Below, piece after piece: positions 1 through 9,201 of a stretch of 64,000 nt of DNA. The translations under genes and the position numbers were made by a program. Every line of letters begins with the position of its first letter. Within the stretch, counting starts at the first letter, position 1. Below the pieces are notes generated by a model. It was given only the letters and a program-made list of their open reading frames with translations. It made no database searches and was not told where the DNA came from. The stretch comes from Bradyrhizobium sp. (GTDB taxonomy: Bacteria; Pseudomonadota; Alphaproteobacteria; Rhizobiales; Xanthobacteraceae), in assembly GCF_004799445.1 (NCBI RefSeq), contig NZ_SSNA01000202.1, forward strand, positions 62,001 to 126,000, written 5' to 3'.

Positions 1-951
1 TTCGGGGTAATAATGGAAACCCTCGCTGGTCTTGGCGACGTGGCCATAGCCCGGCCAGGCGAAGTGATACGACATTACCGGGATCTTGTTGGTCGCCAGC
101 ATGTCCAGCATTTTCACCCGCGTATTGGCGGCCTGCTTCGGATCGGTGTCGTAGGAGAATTCCATCCGCGGTTTTTCCAGCAGCAACACCGCGTGGTGGG
201 TGAGATCGCCGAGGAAGGCGAAGGATTTGCCGTTCGACGTCACCATGAACATGGTGTGACCCACGGTATGGCCGGGCGCGGACATCGCCTGGATGCCGGG
301 CAGGAATTCCTGGCCGTCCTTGAAGTACACCAGCCGATCGCGCACCGGCATCAGGTTCTTGCGCGCGTGAATCACGAATTCCTTCAGCGGGCTGCCGAGC
401 TTGCCTTCATCGGTCCAGAAATCGAAATCGCTCTGGGCGATGTAGTACTGCGCGTTGGGGAACAAGGGCTGGTTGTCGCCGTCGACGATGCCGCCGATAT
501 GATCGATATGGGCGTGCGACAGCACGACCGCATCGATGTCGCCGGGCTTGATGCCGGCTTCCGCCATGCTCTTCTGCTGACGGCCGGTGGTCGGCCCGAA
601 CAATTTGGACGTGCCCATGCCGGTGTCGAACAGCACCAGCTTGTCGCCCATGTTGACGATCGGCGAGTTCTGCTCGAGCACGACGTTGTCGGGCGACAGA
701 AAATTGTCGCTCAGCATCTTCCGCACCTCTTCATCCGGCACGCCGATAAAGGTGCCCTTGGGAGGGCCGAGCGGCAACGGACCGTCGGAGACGACGGTGA
801 CTTCGGCGCCACCCAGATTGAAACGGTAGAAATAGGCCGATTGGGTCCCGAGCTTCGGGGCGCGCGCCAGAGCGCTGCCGCCCAGCATGGTTGATGCGCC
901 CAGGCCAGCACCAAGGGCGAGCAGGGACCGTCGCGAAACATCTGATGTCAT
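1..951 (-). CDS. MBL-fold metallo-hydrolase, Tat-exported (3' end outside window)
   Basis: The frame starts at an ATG at 951 and is still open at position 1, so the C-terminus is missing (317 codons seen). The N-terminus carries a twin-arginine type signal (SRRSLLALGAG at about residues 6-16), so the enzyme is probably exported folded. The zinc site is visible as H146-A-H148-I-D150-H151, and a second conserved His lies in PGHT at H228. Both are signatures of the metallo-beta-lactamase fold used by lactonases, glyoxalase II and related hydrolases. The substrate cannot be read from sequence; lactonase or other ester hydrolase activity is possible. It is separated from gshB by about 180 bp and transcribed in the same direction. 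Confidence 0.88.
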   Translation of the reverse strand, partial: MTSDVSRRSLLALGAGLGASTMLGGSALARAPKLGTQSAYFYRFNLGGAEVTVVSDGPLPLGPPKGTFIGVPDEEVRKMLSDNFLSPDNVVLEQNSPIVNMGDKLVLFDTGMGTSKLFGPTTGRQQKSMAEAGIKPGDIDAVVLSHAHIDHIGGIVDGDNQPLFPNAQYYIAQSDFDFWTDEGKLGSPLKEFVIHARKNLMPVRDRLVYFKDGQEFLPGIQAMSAPGHTVGHTMFMVTSNGKSFAFLGDLTHHAVLLLEKPRMEFSYDTDPKQAANTRVKMLDMLATNKIPVMSYHFAWPGYGHVAKTSEGFHYYPE

Positions 952-1129
952 GCGTCTTCCTCCACTGTTTTTATAGAATTGTGCATTTTTGCGCCCAGGC
1001 GGATTGATCCTCCACTCGATGCTACGGGCGGCAACAGGCTGCTCCCGCTTTCGCGGGCTGGCAAGAGGGATTTAGGGTTTGAAAAACGCGCAGCTGAAAC
1101 GTGTCAGCCGCATGACGAAGCGAAGAACA

Positions 1130-2077
1130 TCATTTTGCGCCGCGCTTGGCCTCGATGGTGTCCCAGATCTTCGCCGCCACATCCGGCCCGCCGAGCCGGG
1201 CGATGGCGCGAATTCCCGTGGGTGAGGTGACGTTGATCTCGGTGAGATTGCCGTCGATGACGTCGATGCCGACGAACAGCAGGCCGCGCTGGCGCAACGC
1301 CGGGCCCAGGGCGGCGCAGATCTCGCGCTCGCGCTCGGTGAGGTCGGTGGCTTGCGCCGCACCGCCGCGCACCATGTTGGAGCGCAGATCGTCCGGCGCC
1401 GGCACGCGGTTGACGGCGCCCGAGAATTCGCCGTCGACTAGGATGATGCGCTTGTCGCCATGCTTGACCTCGGGGAGAAAGCGCTGGATCACCCATTGCT
1501 CCCTGAAGGTCACGGAAAACATGTCGAACAGCGAGCCGAAATTCATGTCCTGCGGCATGATGCGAAACACCGCCGCGCCGCCGTGGCCGTGCAGCGGCTT
1601 CATCACCACCGCGCCATGCTCGTCGCGGAACGCGTTGATCTCCTCGAGGTCGCGCGAGATCAGCGTCGGCGGCATCAAATGCGGGAAATCCATCACGAAG
1701 ATCTTTTCCGGCGCGTTGCGCACGCTGGCCGGGTTGTTGACGACCAGCGTCTTCGGATGCAGCCGCTCCAGCAGATGCGTCGAGGTGATGTAGGCGAGAT
1801 CGAACGGCGGGTCCTGCCGCAGCAGGATGACGTCGAAGGCGGCGAGCGATTCGCGCCTCGGCTCGCCGAGGGTGAAATGGTCTTCCACGTCGTCGCGCAC
1901 GGACAGCGTCTGTACCGGCGCCACCACCTCCTCGCTTTTCAGCGAGAGTTTGTCCGGCGTGTAGTAGGACAGCCCGTGGCCGCGCTTCTGCGCTTCCAAT
2001 AGCAGCGCGAAGGTCGAATCGCCGCGGACGTTGATGCGCGCGATGGGGTCCATCTGGACGGCGACGTTCAATTTCAT
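1130..2077 (-). CDS. gshB: Glutathione synthetase
   Basis: This 315-residue protein is the expected length for the bacterial ATP-grasp glutathione synthetase, which joins gamma-glutamylcysteine and glycine in the cytosol. The N-terminus (MKLNVAVQMDPIARIN) is typical. The ATP-grasp region has the flexible small loop KPLHGHGGAAVF near residues 158-169 and the metal-binding segment FVGIDVIDGNLTEIN near the C-terminus. It follows the YraN-family gene by about 40 bp on the same strand, so the order rsmI-yraN-gshB may be one transcript. Confidence 0.95.
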   Translation of the reverse strand: MKLNVAVQMDPIARINVRGDSTFALLLEAQKRGHGLSYYTPDKLSLKSEEVVAPVQTLSVRDDVEDHFTLGEPRRESLAAFDVILLRQDPPFDLAYITSTHLLERLHPKTLVVNNPASVRNAPEKIFVMDFPHLMPPTLISRDLEEINAFRDEHGAVVMKPLHGHGGAAVFRIMPQDMNFGSLFDMFSVTFREQWVIQRFLPEVKHGDKRIILVDGEFSGAVNRVPAPDDLRSNMVRGGAAQATDLTEREREICAALGPALRQRGLLFVGIDVIDGNLTEINVTSPTGIRAIARLGGPDVAAKIWDTIEAKRGAK

Positions 2078-2114
2078 GGGCGGGTCCGCTGACTGGCTCT
2101 AAAGGAATCGGGGT

Positions 2115-2552
2115 TCAGGTGCTGGCGTCGAATGCCGCCAACAGATGGCGCGGCAAGCGCCTCGGCGCAATCAGCATGGCGTCGAAACGGAGATCAAATT
2201 CGGCATGTTCGGGATGCGCCATCAGCCAGGCCTGGGCGGCCGCGATGATCCGCGCCTGCTGGCGCGGCGTCACCGCATAGGCGGCCTCATCGAGGCTGGC
2301 GCGGGCCTTGACCTCGACGAACACCAGCAGATTGCGCCGCCGCGCCACGATGTCGATCTCGCCATAGGGCGTGCGAAACCGCTTCATCAGGACGCGATAG
2401 CCCTTGGCCATCAGAAAAGCGGCGGCGCGCCCTTCCGCCGAAATGCCGGTGCGAAACGCCGCCACGCGTGCGGGCGAGACGGTTTTGGTCGGCTGGTCCG
2501 ATGGTGCGGCGCCATCCGTCGTCGCGCTAGTCTTTGTGCTAATCTTGGCCAT
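2115..2552 (-). CDS. YraN/UPF0102 family nuclease-fold protein
   Basis: A 145-residue protein with the restriction-endonuclease-like core of the UPF0102 family: G-x-x-AE-x-x-AAxFL at the start, GEIDIVARR and VFVEVKAR in the middle. The D/E-x-K arrangement (EID...EVK) is the family's putative metal site. The molecular role of YraN is not established. I chose the ATG at 2552 because it overlaps the end of rsmI by 14 bp and is preceded by purine-rich AAAGGGG; longer in-frame starts would run far into rsmI. The rsmI-yraN adjacency matches the E. coli yraL-yraM(lpoA)-yraN neighbourhood. Confidence 0.88.
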   Translation of the reverse strand: MAKISTKTSATTDGAAPSDQPTKTVSPARVAAFRTGISAEGRAAAFLMAKGYRVLMKRFRTPYGEIDIVARRRNLLVFVEVKARASLDEAAYAVTPRQQARIIAAAQAWLMAHPEHAEFDLRFDAMLIAPRRLPRHLLAAFDAST

Positions 2553-3495
2553 GGCCGCCCCTTTCGCCTTCCCTGGCAAGCTCAAGCGCGCGGGCATAGA
2601 TTTCGCGGCGCGGCCTGCCCGACAGCTCCACGGCGTGGGCGACCGCATCCTTGACGCTGTCGCGCTTGAGCCGGTTGCGCAAGAGATCGTCAAGCGCCTC
2701 TTCCGTCATGGCCTGCACGTCCGCCGCCGGCGGCCCGATCACCAGCACGAATTCGCCGCGGGTCTCCAGCGTGGCGGCGGATCGCGCCAGTTCAAGGACC
2801 GGCGCGCGCCTGATCTCCTCATGCATCTTGGTCATCTCGCGGCAGATCGCGGCGTCGCGCGCGCCCATGATATCGGCGAGGTCGGCCAGGGTGTTCTGCA
2901 CCCGGTTGCCGGATTCGAACATCACCAGCGTGGCGTCGATCCGCGCCAGCTCGCTCAGGCGCGCGCGGCGCGCGGTTTCCTTTGGCGGCAGGAATCCCTC
3001 GAAGAAGAAACGGTCGGTCGGCAAGGCCGCCACCGACAGCGCCGCCAGCACCGAGGAGGGCCCCGGCAGCGCGATCACCGGATGACCCGCCGCGCAGACC
3101 TCGCGCACCAGCTTGAAGCCGGGATCGGAGATCAGCGGCGTTCCGGCGTCGGAGACCAGCGCGATGGCGGCGCCCTGCGCCAGCTTTTCCAGGATTTTCG
3201 GCCGCGCCAGCGCGGCGTTGTGCTCGTGATAGGGTTTCAGCAGGCCCGAGATCGCGTAACGCTCGGTCAGCCGGCGGGTGATGCGGGTATCCTCGCAGGC
3301 GATGATGTCGACGCCGGCCAGCGTTTCCAGCGCGCGCAGCGTGATATCGCCGAGATTGCCGATCGGCGTTGCCACCAGATAGAGACCCGGAACCGGCTTC
3401 GGCGCGGTCAGGATCTGGCCATGGATCGAAAATGTCCGGATCGCACGTTCCGGCAGGCCACCGGAGGGGTTTGTGGGGGCAGCTTTTGCGCGCAT
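2539..3495 (-). CDS. rsmI: 16S rRNA (cytidine-1402-2'-O)-methyltransferase
   Basis: A 318-residue member of the tetrapyrrole-methylase fold family. The conserved start of the domain (GLYLVATPIGNLGDIT, about residues 38-53) and the following CEDTR motif mark RsmI. It methylates the ribose of C1402 in the decoding centre of 16S rRNA using SAM. An N-terminal extension of about 35 residues precedes the domain; a shorter start cannot be excluded. It is divergent from the LpoA-like lipoprotein gene across a repeat-filled gap and overlaps the YraN gene downstream. Confidence 0.95.
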   Translation of the reverse strand: MRAKAAPTNPSGGLPERAIRTFSIHGQILTAPKPVPGLYLVATPIGNLGDITLRALETLAGVDIIACEDTRITRRLTERYAISGLLKPYHEHNAALARPKILEKLAQGAAIALVSDAGTPLISDPGFKLVREVCAAGHPVIALPGPSSVLAALSVAALPTDRFFFEGFLPPKETARRARLSELARIDATLVMFESGNRVQNTLADLADIMGARDAAICREMTKMHEEIRRAPVLELARSAATLETRGEFVLVIGPPAADVQAMTEEALDDLLRNRLKRDSVKDAVAHAVELSGRPRREIYARALELAREGERGGHGQD

Positions 3496-3505
3496 AATGG
3501 CAATC

Positions 3506-3626
3506 TAGAGCATGATCCGGAAAAGTGGGAACCGGTTTTCCGAAAAGATCATGCTCAACCAAAGAGATCTGAGCGTTTTCGAGCGAAGTGGATACCGGTT
3601 CGCGTCAAGAAGACGCGTCAAACAAA
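3506..3626. repeat. Composite interspersed repeat (gagcatgatccgg family plus second unit)
   Basis: Two abutting units. The first (3507-3556) is an imperfect palindrome whose outer arms are GAGCATGATC and GATCATGCTC around a core containing ACCGGTTTTCC. The second (3571-3626) begins GAGCGTTTTC and carries ATACCGGTTCGCG and GACGCGTC. The first unit recurs almost unchanged at 18483-18533 and inverted at 43503-43552. The second recurs at 20804-20858. It fills most of the 383-bp gap between rsmI and the lipoprotein gene, and the remainder holds three tandem 12-bp units at 3795-3830. Confidence 0.85.
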
Positions 3627-3794
3627 TAAGAGGGGACGCGGAGCTTATGCCACCGGCATGCGTGGGCCGAAACAGGCGGGCCTCCTGGCGCGCGATGATG
3701 CGGCTAACCTGCAACCGGCGCCGGTGCCGGAACGTCAAAATCCTTTTGTTTTGGTTAACTATTCGCCGACAATATGCCTGAATCCACCCTTCCT

Positions 3795-3830
3795 GATCCT
3801 TGGACAGATCCTTGGGCAGATCCTTGGGGT
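3795..3830 (+). repeat. Three tandem 12-bp direct repeats in the lipoprotein gene leader
   Basis: The units GATCCTTGGACA, GATCCTTGGGCA and GATCCTTGGGGT follow each other without gap, ending 48 bp before the chosen start of the LpoA-like gene. They are directly visible. Whether they bind a regulator or are simple slippage products is unknown. Confidence 0.6.
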
Positions 3831-3878
3831 TGAGGGTGACGTCCTGGCCGATCGGGGTCGGTCAAGAGAAGAGATGTG

Positions 3879-5114
3879 ATGGTGGGCCCGTTCGATCCCA
3901 AATCTTTGTCTGGCAAGTCTCGGCTGTCGGGTTCCCGGACCAGCCGGCGGACCGCGCTTGGCCTCATTCTGGGCGCGCCGATGCTTGGTGCCTGCGCGGG
4001 CGTGCAGCAGAGCCTCAGCCAGTTTTCCAATCCGTTCAGCTCCTCGCAGCCTGCGGGCCCCGCGGGCGCGCCGGTTCAACCCGTGGCGGTCGGTAACGGG
4101 CAGGTCAAGGTCGGTCTGATCCTGCCGCTGTCGGCATCGGGCAATGCCGGCGTGGCGGCCCAGTCGATGAAGAATTCCGCCGAAATGGCGCTTTCGGAAT
4201 TCCTCAACCCCAATATCCAGCTTCTGATCAAGGATGACGGCGGCAGCCCGCAGGGCGCGCAGCAGGCAACCCAGCAGGCGGTCGACGAAGGCGCGGAAAT
4301 CATCCTGGGCCCGCTGTTTGCGTTGTCGGTTCCGGCCACCGCGCAGGTGACGCGCGCCCGCGGCATCAACGTGATCGCGTTCTCGACCGATTCAAGCGTG
4401 GCCGGCCGTGGCGTCTATCTCTTGAGCTTCCTGCCGGAGTCCGACGTCAACCGGATCGTCGAATACGCCGCCTCGATCGGCAAACGATCGTTCGCGGCGA
4501 TGCTGCCCGAAAACGCCTATGGCAATGTCGTGGAAGCGAGCTTCAAGCAGGCGGTGGGCAAACGCGGCGGCCGTGTCGTTGCGTTCGAGAAATACGGTGC
4601 CGACCGGAACACACCGGCGGCGCGGGTGGCGCAGGCACTCACCCAGGCCGATGCGCTGCTGCTGGCCGACGACGGCGATTCGGTGGTGAGCGTGGCCGAC
4701 GCGCTGACCGCGGCGGGGGCCAATTTGAGGAACGTGCAACTGCTCGGCACCGGTTTGTGGGATAATCCGCGCGTATTCGCGAGCCCGAAACTGCAGGGCG
4801 GCCTCTACGCCGCGCCGGATCCATCGGGCTTTCGCAGCTTCTCAGGTCGCTACCGCAGAAAATTCGGCGCCGAGCCGGTGCGAACCGCTACATTGGCCTA
4901 TGATGCGGTGGCGCTGGTCGCCGCCTTGGCGAGAACGCAGGGCGGGCAGCGTTTCCAGTCCGACGTTCTGCTCAACTCGTCGGGCTTTGCCGGCATCGAC
5001 GGCCTGTTTCGCTTCCGCGCCGATGGCACCAACGAGCGCGGCCTGGCGGTGATGCGGGTCGGCCCGAGCGGCGCCGAGCCGGTCGCCGGCTCGCCGAAGA
5101 GTTTCGGGGCGTAA
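3879..5114 (+). CDS. Penicillin-binding protein activator (LpoA-like lipoprotein)
   Basis: About 411 residues. The N-terminus has paired arginines, a hydrophobic stretch and a lipobox LGAC with the acylated Cys at about residue 39, so it should be a lipoprotein. The rest is a type I periplasmic-binding fold (VKVGLILPLSASGN at about 75-88, later ILGPLFALS), the same fold as the C-terminal domain of LpoA. LpoA activates peptidoglycan synthase PBP1A in E. coli; the equivalent role here is inferred from fold and from the neighbours rsmI and yraN, which flank lpoA in E. coli. The ATG at 3879 sits 5 nt after AGAAGAG; an in-frame GTG at 3876 is an alternative. Confidence 0.85.
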   Translation: MVGPFDPKSLSGKSRLSGSRTSRRTALGLILGAPMLGACAGVQQSLSQFSNPFSSSQPAGPAGAPVQPVAVGNGQVKVGLILPLSASGNAGVAAQSMKNSAEMALSEFLNPNIQLLIKDDGGSPQGAQQATQQAVDEGAEIILGPLFALSVPATAQVTRARGINVIAFSTDSSVAGRGVYLLSFLPESDVNRIVEYAASIGKRSFAAMLPENAYGNVVEASFKQAVGKRGGRVVAFEKYGADRNTPAARVAQALTQADALLLADDGDSVVSVADALTAAGANLRNVQLLGTGLWDNPRVFASPKLQGGLYAAPDPSGFRSFSGRYRRKFGAEPVRTATLAYDAVALVAALARTQGGQRFQSDVLLNSSGFAGIDGLFRFRADGTNERGLAVMRVGPSGAEPVAGSPKSFGA

Positions 5115-5126
5115 GGCTTCTCCGCT

Positions 5127-5276
5127 GTCGTCCCGGCCAAGCGAAGCGCGAGCCGGGACCCATAACCACAGGATTTTGTTGTTGCGATAGGTAGGCAACT
5201 GCTTGTTTGCCCGATCGAGAAGCCGCGGCGTATGGGTCCCGGTTCGCGTTCGCTTCGCTGACTTGTCCGGGACGAC
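5127..5276. repeat. Palindromic intergenic repeat (gtcgtcccgg family)
   Basis: Begins GTCGTCCCGGCCAAGCG and ends with the inverted TGTCCGGGACGAC. Internal pieces GAGCCGGGACCCATAACCAC and TATGGGTCCCGG are also inverted to each other. The same family occurs at 39658-39823 and 45630-45750. It lies between the convergent LpoA-like and hemW genes and could end transcription from both sides. Confidence 0.75.
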
Positions 5277-5286
5277 TCGTTGATGA

Positions 5287-6447
5287 TTACGCCGCCAGAT
5301 CCGCCACCACCGCATCGAGCACCGGGAATCCGGATTGCGTGACCCGCAGCCGGCCGTTGTCATCGACCGATATGGCGCCTTCCTCGCGCAGGATCGCGAT
5401 GCGGCGGGGATCGAGCGTGCGGCCCGACAAGGCGGCATACCGTTTGGGGTCGATGCCCTCGGCCAGCCGCAGGCCCATCAGCAGGAATTCGTCGGCGCGC
5501 TCCTCGCTGTTGAGGCGGTCGTCGGTGACGACGCCATGGCCGCTGGCCTCGACGCGCATCAGCCACGCCTCGGGGCGTTTTTCGGTCGAGATCGCGTGCC
5601 TGATACCATCGATATCGAGCCGGCCATGCGCGCCGGGACCGATGCCGGCATATTCCTCGCCGCGCCAGTAAACCATGTTGTGCCGGCATTCGGCGCCGGA
5701 TCGCGCGTGATTGGAAATCTCGTAGGCCGGCAGGCCATGGCTGCCGCAGACTTCCTGCGTCACGTCATACAGCGCGCGCGCCAGCGCCTCGTCCGGCGTC
5801 TTCAGTTTGCCGGCGGCGTGCAGGCCGAAAAACGGCGTGCCTTCCTCGATCGTCAGCTGATAGAGCGACAGATGCTCGGCCGCTTCGGCGATCGCGAGCT
5901 TCAGCTCATCGGCCCACATCTGCGGCGTCTGGTCGGGACGGGCATAGATCAGGTCGAACGAATAGCGATCGAACGCGGCGCGCGCGATCGCGACCGCATC
6001 GAGCGCCTCGCGCGCGGTGTGCAGACGTCCGAGCGCCTTCAGCGAGGCATCGTCCAGCGCCTGCACGCCGAGCGACACGCGGTTGACGCCGGCTGCGCGA
6101 TAGCCGGCAAAGCGCGTCGCCTCGACGCTGGTGGGATTGGCCTCCAGCGTCACCTCGACATCGGGAGCCACCCGCCAGTGCTTGCCGATCGCGTCCAGGA
6201 TGGCGCCGACGGTACGCGGCTTCATCAGCGACGGCGTGCCGCCGCCGAGGAAGATCGAAGACACTTCACGGGAAGGCGCGCGCGCCGCGGTGGCTTCGAT
6301 CTCGCGCGCGAACGCGCTGGCGAATCGATCCTCGTCAATGGGGGCGTGGCGGACATGGCTGTTGAAATCGCAATACGGGCATTTCGACAGGCAAAACGGC
6401 CAGTGCACGTAAACGCCGAATGCTTGCTGCTTGCTCGCGCTAATCAA
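5287..6447 (-). CDS. hemW: Radical SAM heme chaperone HemW
   Basis: A 386-residue radical SAM protein. The cluster motif is C19-x3-C23-x2-C26 (WPFCLSKCPYCDF), followed by the GGGTPSL motif of the HemN/HemW family. The aromatic residue that follows the last cluster cysteine in HemN-type proteins is not matched: YCDF is present rather than CxxCxC, which fits HemW rather than coproporphyrinogen oxidase HemN. HemW binds heme and inserts it into respiratory enzymes. It overlaps the end of rdgB by 8 bp and lies in the run rph-rdgB-hemW. Confidence 0.93.
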   Translation of the reverse strand: MISASKQQAFGVYVHWPFCLSKCPYCDFNSHVRHAPIDEDRFASAFAREIEATAARAPSREVSSIFLGGGTPSLMKPRTVGAILDAIGKHWRVAPDVEVTLEANPTSVEATRFAGYRAAGVNRVSLGVQALDDASLKALGRLHTAREALDAVAIARAAFDRYSFDLIYARPDQTPQMWADELKLAIAEAAEHLSLYQLTIEEGTPFFGLHAAGKLKTPDEALARALYDVTQEVCGSHGLPAYEISNHARSGAECRHNMVYWRGEEYAGIGPGAHGRLDIDGIRHAISTEKRPEAWLMRVEASGHGVVTDDRLNSEERADEFLLMGLRLAEGIDPKRYAALSGRTLDPRRIAILREEGAISVDDNGRLRVTQSGFPVLDAVVADLAA

Positions 6448-7069
6448 GGCAGATCTCCGCCAGTTTGACGAAGGCTTTGGCGCGGTGTGACAGCCCCATG
6501 CCGAGCGGCGGCAGGCCGTGCTTCTCGATCGAGGTCATTTCACCGAAGGTGCGGCTATGTCCATCCGGCAGAAACGCCGGATCGTAACCGAAGCCGGCGG
6601 TGCCGCGCGGCGGCCACACCAGGGTCCCGTCGACGCGCGCTTCGACTTGCTCGACGTGATCGTCGGGCCAGGCGACGCAGAGCGCGGACACGAAATGGGC
6701 TTTTCGCCGGGCGGGTTGGGTGGCGCCGCGCTCCTGCAGCAGCCGTTCGATCTGCGCCATCGCGGCGGCAAAATCCTTGTTGGCTCCGGCCCACCGCGCG
6801 GAAAGAATCCCGGGCGCGCCGTCGAGGGCATCGACCACCAGTCCGGAATCGTCGGCGAAGGCCGGAAGCTGCGCCGCCTTTGCCGCGGCGATGGCCTTGA
6901 TGCGGGCGTTGGCGGCGAAGCTGTCGCCGGTCTCGTCGGGCTCGCCAAGGCCGAGCTCGCCGGCCGATATCGCCTCGACCCCGTGGGGCGCCAGCAGTTC
7001 GCGCATCTCGGCGAGCTTGCCGGGATTATGGGTCGCGATCACGAGCTGGCCGGTGATTCGACGATGCAT
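6440..7069 (-). CDS. rdgB: XTP/dITP diphosphatase (non-canonical purine NTP pyrophosphatase)
   Basis: A 209-residue protein of the Ham1/RdgB family. The substrate-binding motif THNPGKLAEM lies near residues 13-22, and FADDSGLVVDALDGAPG and the conserved end (GLPPLGMGLSHRAKAF) are present. It hydrolyses dITP, XTP and ITP to monophosphates and so keeps deaminated purines out of nucleic acids. It lies 36 bp downstream of rph and its last codons overlap hemW, consistent with co-transcription. Confidence 0.95.
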   Translation of the reverse strand: MHRRITGQLVIATHNPGKLAEMRELLAPHGVEAISAGELGLGEPDETGDSFAANARIKAIAAAKAAQLPAFADDSGLVVDALDGAPGILSARWAGANKDFAAAMAQIERLLQERGATQPARRKAHFVSALCVAWPDDHVEQVEARVDGTLVWPPRGTAGFGYDPAFLPDGHSRTFGEMTSIEKHGLPPLGMGLSHRAKAFVKLAEICLD

Positions 7070-7105
7070 GCTTTCAGTCTATGCCAGTGCCGGCGGGATT
7101 CGACA

Positions 7106-7819
7106 TCACGCCACGGCCATTTTCTGCAGATCCACCAGGCGGGCCACGCCCTTGCGCGCCAGCGCCATCAAGCTGAGAAATTCGTCCTGCGAGAACGGCG
7201 TTTTCTCCGCCGTGCCCTGCACCTCGATGATGCGCCCGTCGCCGGTCATGACGAAATTGGCGTCGGTGTCGGCCTCCGAATCCTCGGCGTAATCGAGATC
7301 GAGCACCGGCGTGCCGTTGTAGATGCCGCAGGAGATCGCGGCCACATTATCGCGCAGCACGTTGGCCTTGAGCATGTTGCGGGCCTTCATCCAAGAGATG
7401 CAGTCGGCGAGCGCAACCCAGGCGCCGGTGATCGAGGCGGTCCGGGTGCCGCCATCGGCCTGCAGCACGTCGCAATCCACGGTAATCTGGCGCTCACCCA
7501 GCGCTTGCAGGTCGACGGTGGCGCGCAAGCTGCGGCCGATCAGGCGCTGGATCTCGACGGTGCGGCCGTTCTGCTTGCCCGCGGAGGCCTCGCGGCGGGT
7601 GCGCTCGAGCGTGGCCCGCGGCAGCATGCCGTATTCGGCCGTCACCCAGCCCCGGCCCTGGCCCTTGAGCCATGGCGGCAAACGCTCCTCCAGCGTCGCC
7701 GTCACCAGCACATGGGTGTCGCCGAATTTCACCATGCAGGAACCCTCGGCATATTTGACCACGCCGCGTTCCAGCGACACGGCGCGCAACTCATCCGGCG
7801 CACGGCGACTTGGCCGCAT
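7106..7819 (-). CDS. rph: Ribonuclease PH
   Basis: A 237-residue phosphorolytic 3'-5' exoribonuclease that trims tRNA 3' ends. The family start MRPSRRAPDELR and the segments GQGRGWVTAEYGMLPRAT and RLIGRSLRA are present. The ATG at 7819 is preceded by GGAGG at a good distance. An in-frame extension to 8077 exists, but it would cross the hrcA start and lacks family similarity. It is divergent from hrcA. Confidence 0.95.
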   Translation of the reverse strand: MRPSRRAPDELRAVSLERGVVKYAEGSCMVKFGDTHVLVTATLEERLPPWLKGQGRGWVTAEYGMLPRATLERTRREASAGKQNGRTVEIQRLIGRSLRATVDLQALGERQITVDCDVLQADGGTRTASITGAWVALADCISWMKARNMLKANVLRDNVAAISCGIYNGTPVLDLDYAEDSEADTDANFVMTGDGRIIEVQGTAEKTPFSQDEFLSLMALARKGVARLVDLQKMAVA

Positions 7820-8000
7820 GGCAATCCTCCAAAATTCAGCAAGGGATAGGGCTGGCGGTGCTTGTAGGTGCGGGAACGGGCAGCGGCAAGGCCCTTGGTC
7901 GATCCCCGGCCCAGCCTGAGGGCCTCCTTTTACGGCCACTGCCGCCTTGTCACCGGCCTCCAAGATGGACAGATTAGGGTCGGTTGTCAGGAGGTTCCCT

Positions 8001-9089
8001 TTGGCCCACCACGAACCGATTGGCCTGATCGCGTCGCATGCCGGGCTCGCCCAGCTCAACGAGCGTTCGCGCGACATATTTCGTCAAATCGTCGAGAGTT
8101 ACCTCGCGACCGGCGAACCCGTCGGTTCGCGCAACATTTCGCGCCTGATCGCCGTGCCGCTGTCGCCGGCGTCGGTGCGCAATGTGATGGCCGATCTCGA
8201 GGCGCTCGGCCTGATTTACGCGCCGCATACATCGGCGGGGCGGCTGCCGACCGAATTCGGCTTGCGGTTTTTCGTCGACGCCCTGATGCAGGTCGGCGAT
8301 CTCACCGAACCGGAGCGGCAGTCGATCCAGACCCAGCTTGCCTCGGTCGGCAAGGCGCAATCGGTCGAGGCCGCCCTCGGCGAAGCGCTGACGCGGCTTT
8401 CCGGTCTCACCCGGGCCGCGGCCGTGGTGCTGACGGCGAAATCCAATTCGCGGCTGAAGCATATCGAATTCGTGCGGCTGGAGCCGGAGCGCGCGCTGGT
8501 GGTGCTGGTTGGCGAGGACGGTCAGGTCGAAAACCGGGTGCTGACGCTGCCGCCGGGCGTTCCCTCGTCGGCGCTGACGGAAGCCACCAATTTTCTCAAT
8601 GCGCGAATCAGGGGGCGGACGCTGGCAGAAGCGCGCCTTGAGCTTGAAACCGCGTTGACGCAAAACCGCGCCGAGCTCGATCAGCTGACGCAGAAGGTGA
8701 TCGCCGCGGGGATCGCGAGTTGGTCCGGCGGCGAAACCGACGACCGGCAGCTGATCGTGCGCGGTCATGCCAATCTGCTGGAAGACCTGCACGCGCTCGA
8801 AGACCTCGAGCGCGTCAGGCTGCTGTTCGACGACCTCGAGACCAAGCGCGGCGTGATCGATCTTCTCGGCCGCGCCGAGCGCGCCGAAGGCGTGCGGATT
8901 TTCATCGGATCGGAGAACAAGCTGTTTTCGCTGTCCGGCTCTTCCACGATCATCGCGCCCTATAGCGACGCCGCCGGTCATATCGTCGGCGTTCTCGGCG
9001 TCATCGGGCCGACCCGGCTCAACTATGCAAGGGTGATACCGACGGTCGATTATGCGGCGCGCATCGTCAGCCGAATGCTGGGTGGGTAA
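8001..9089 (+). CDS. hrcA: Heat-inducible transcription repressor HrcA (TTG start)
   Basis: About 362 residues from a TTG at 8001 that lies 6 nt after a strong ribosome-binding site CAGGAGG (7988-7994). The protein then begins (M)AHHEPIGLIA with the winged-helix segment LNERSRDIFRQIVESYL and GEPVGSRNISR next to it. HrcA represses chaperonin operons through CIRCE elements. I see no CIRCE inverted repeat in front of hrcA, grpE or dnaK here, so its targets should lie outside the window. The alternative start at 7947 gives an N-terminal stretch unlike the family. grpE follows 112 bp downstream. Confidence 0.93.
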   Translation: MAHHEPIGLIASHAGLAQLNERSRDIFRQIVESYLATGEPVGSRNISRLIAVPLSPASVRNVMADLEALGLIYAPHTSAGRLPTEFGLRFFVDALMQVGDLTEPERQSIQTQLASVGKAQSVEAALGEALTRLSGLTRAAAVVLTAKSNSRLKHIEFVRLEPERALVVLVGEDGQVENRVLTLPPGVPSSALTEATNFLNARIRGRTLAEARLELETALTQNRAELDQLTQKVIAAGIASWSGGETDDRQLIVRGHANLLEDLHALEDLERVRLLFDDLETKRGVIDLLGRAERAEGVRIFIGSENKLFSLSGSSTIIAPYSDAAGHIVGVLGVIGPTRLNYARVIPTVDYAARIVSRMLGG

Positions 9090-9201
9090 TCCCAGCTGGG
9101 CCGGGCTATGAGCGCTTGATTTTCGGCGCCCAAAGCACGATATCCGGGCCAGCAAATCCCAAATTGACCCCATGCAAGGCGATTTTTCGAGAAGGCAACC
9201 C

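Noticed and set aside
7820..8000. A CIRCE operator was sought before hrcA, grpE and dnaK
   Set aside because: No TTAGCACTC-N9-GAGTGCTAA-like repeat is visible in these gaps.
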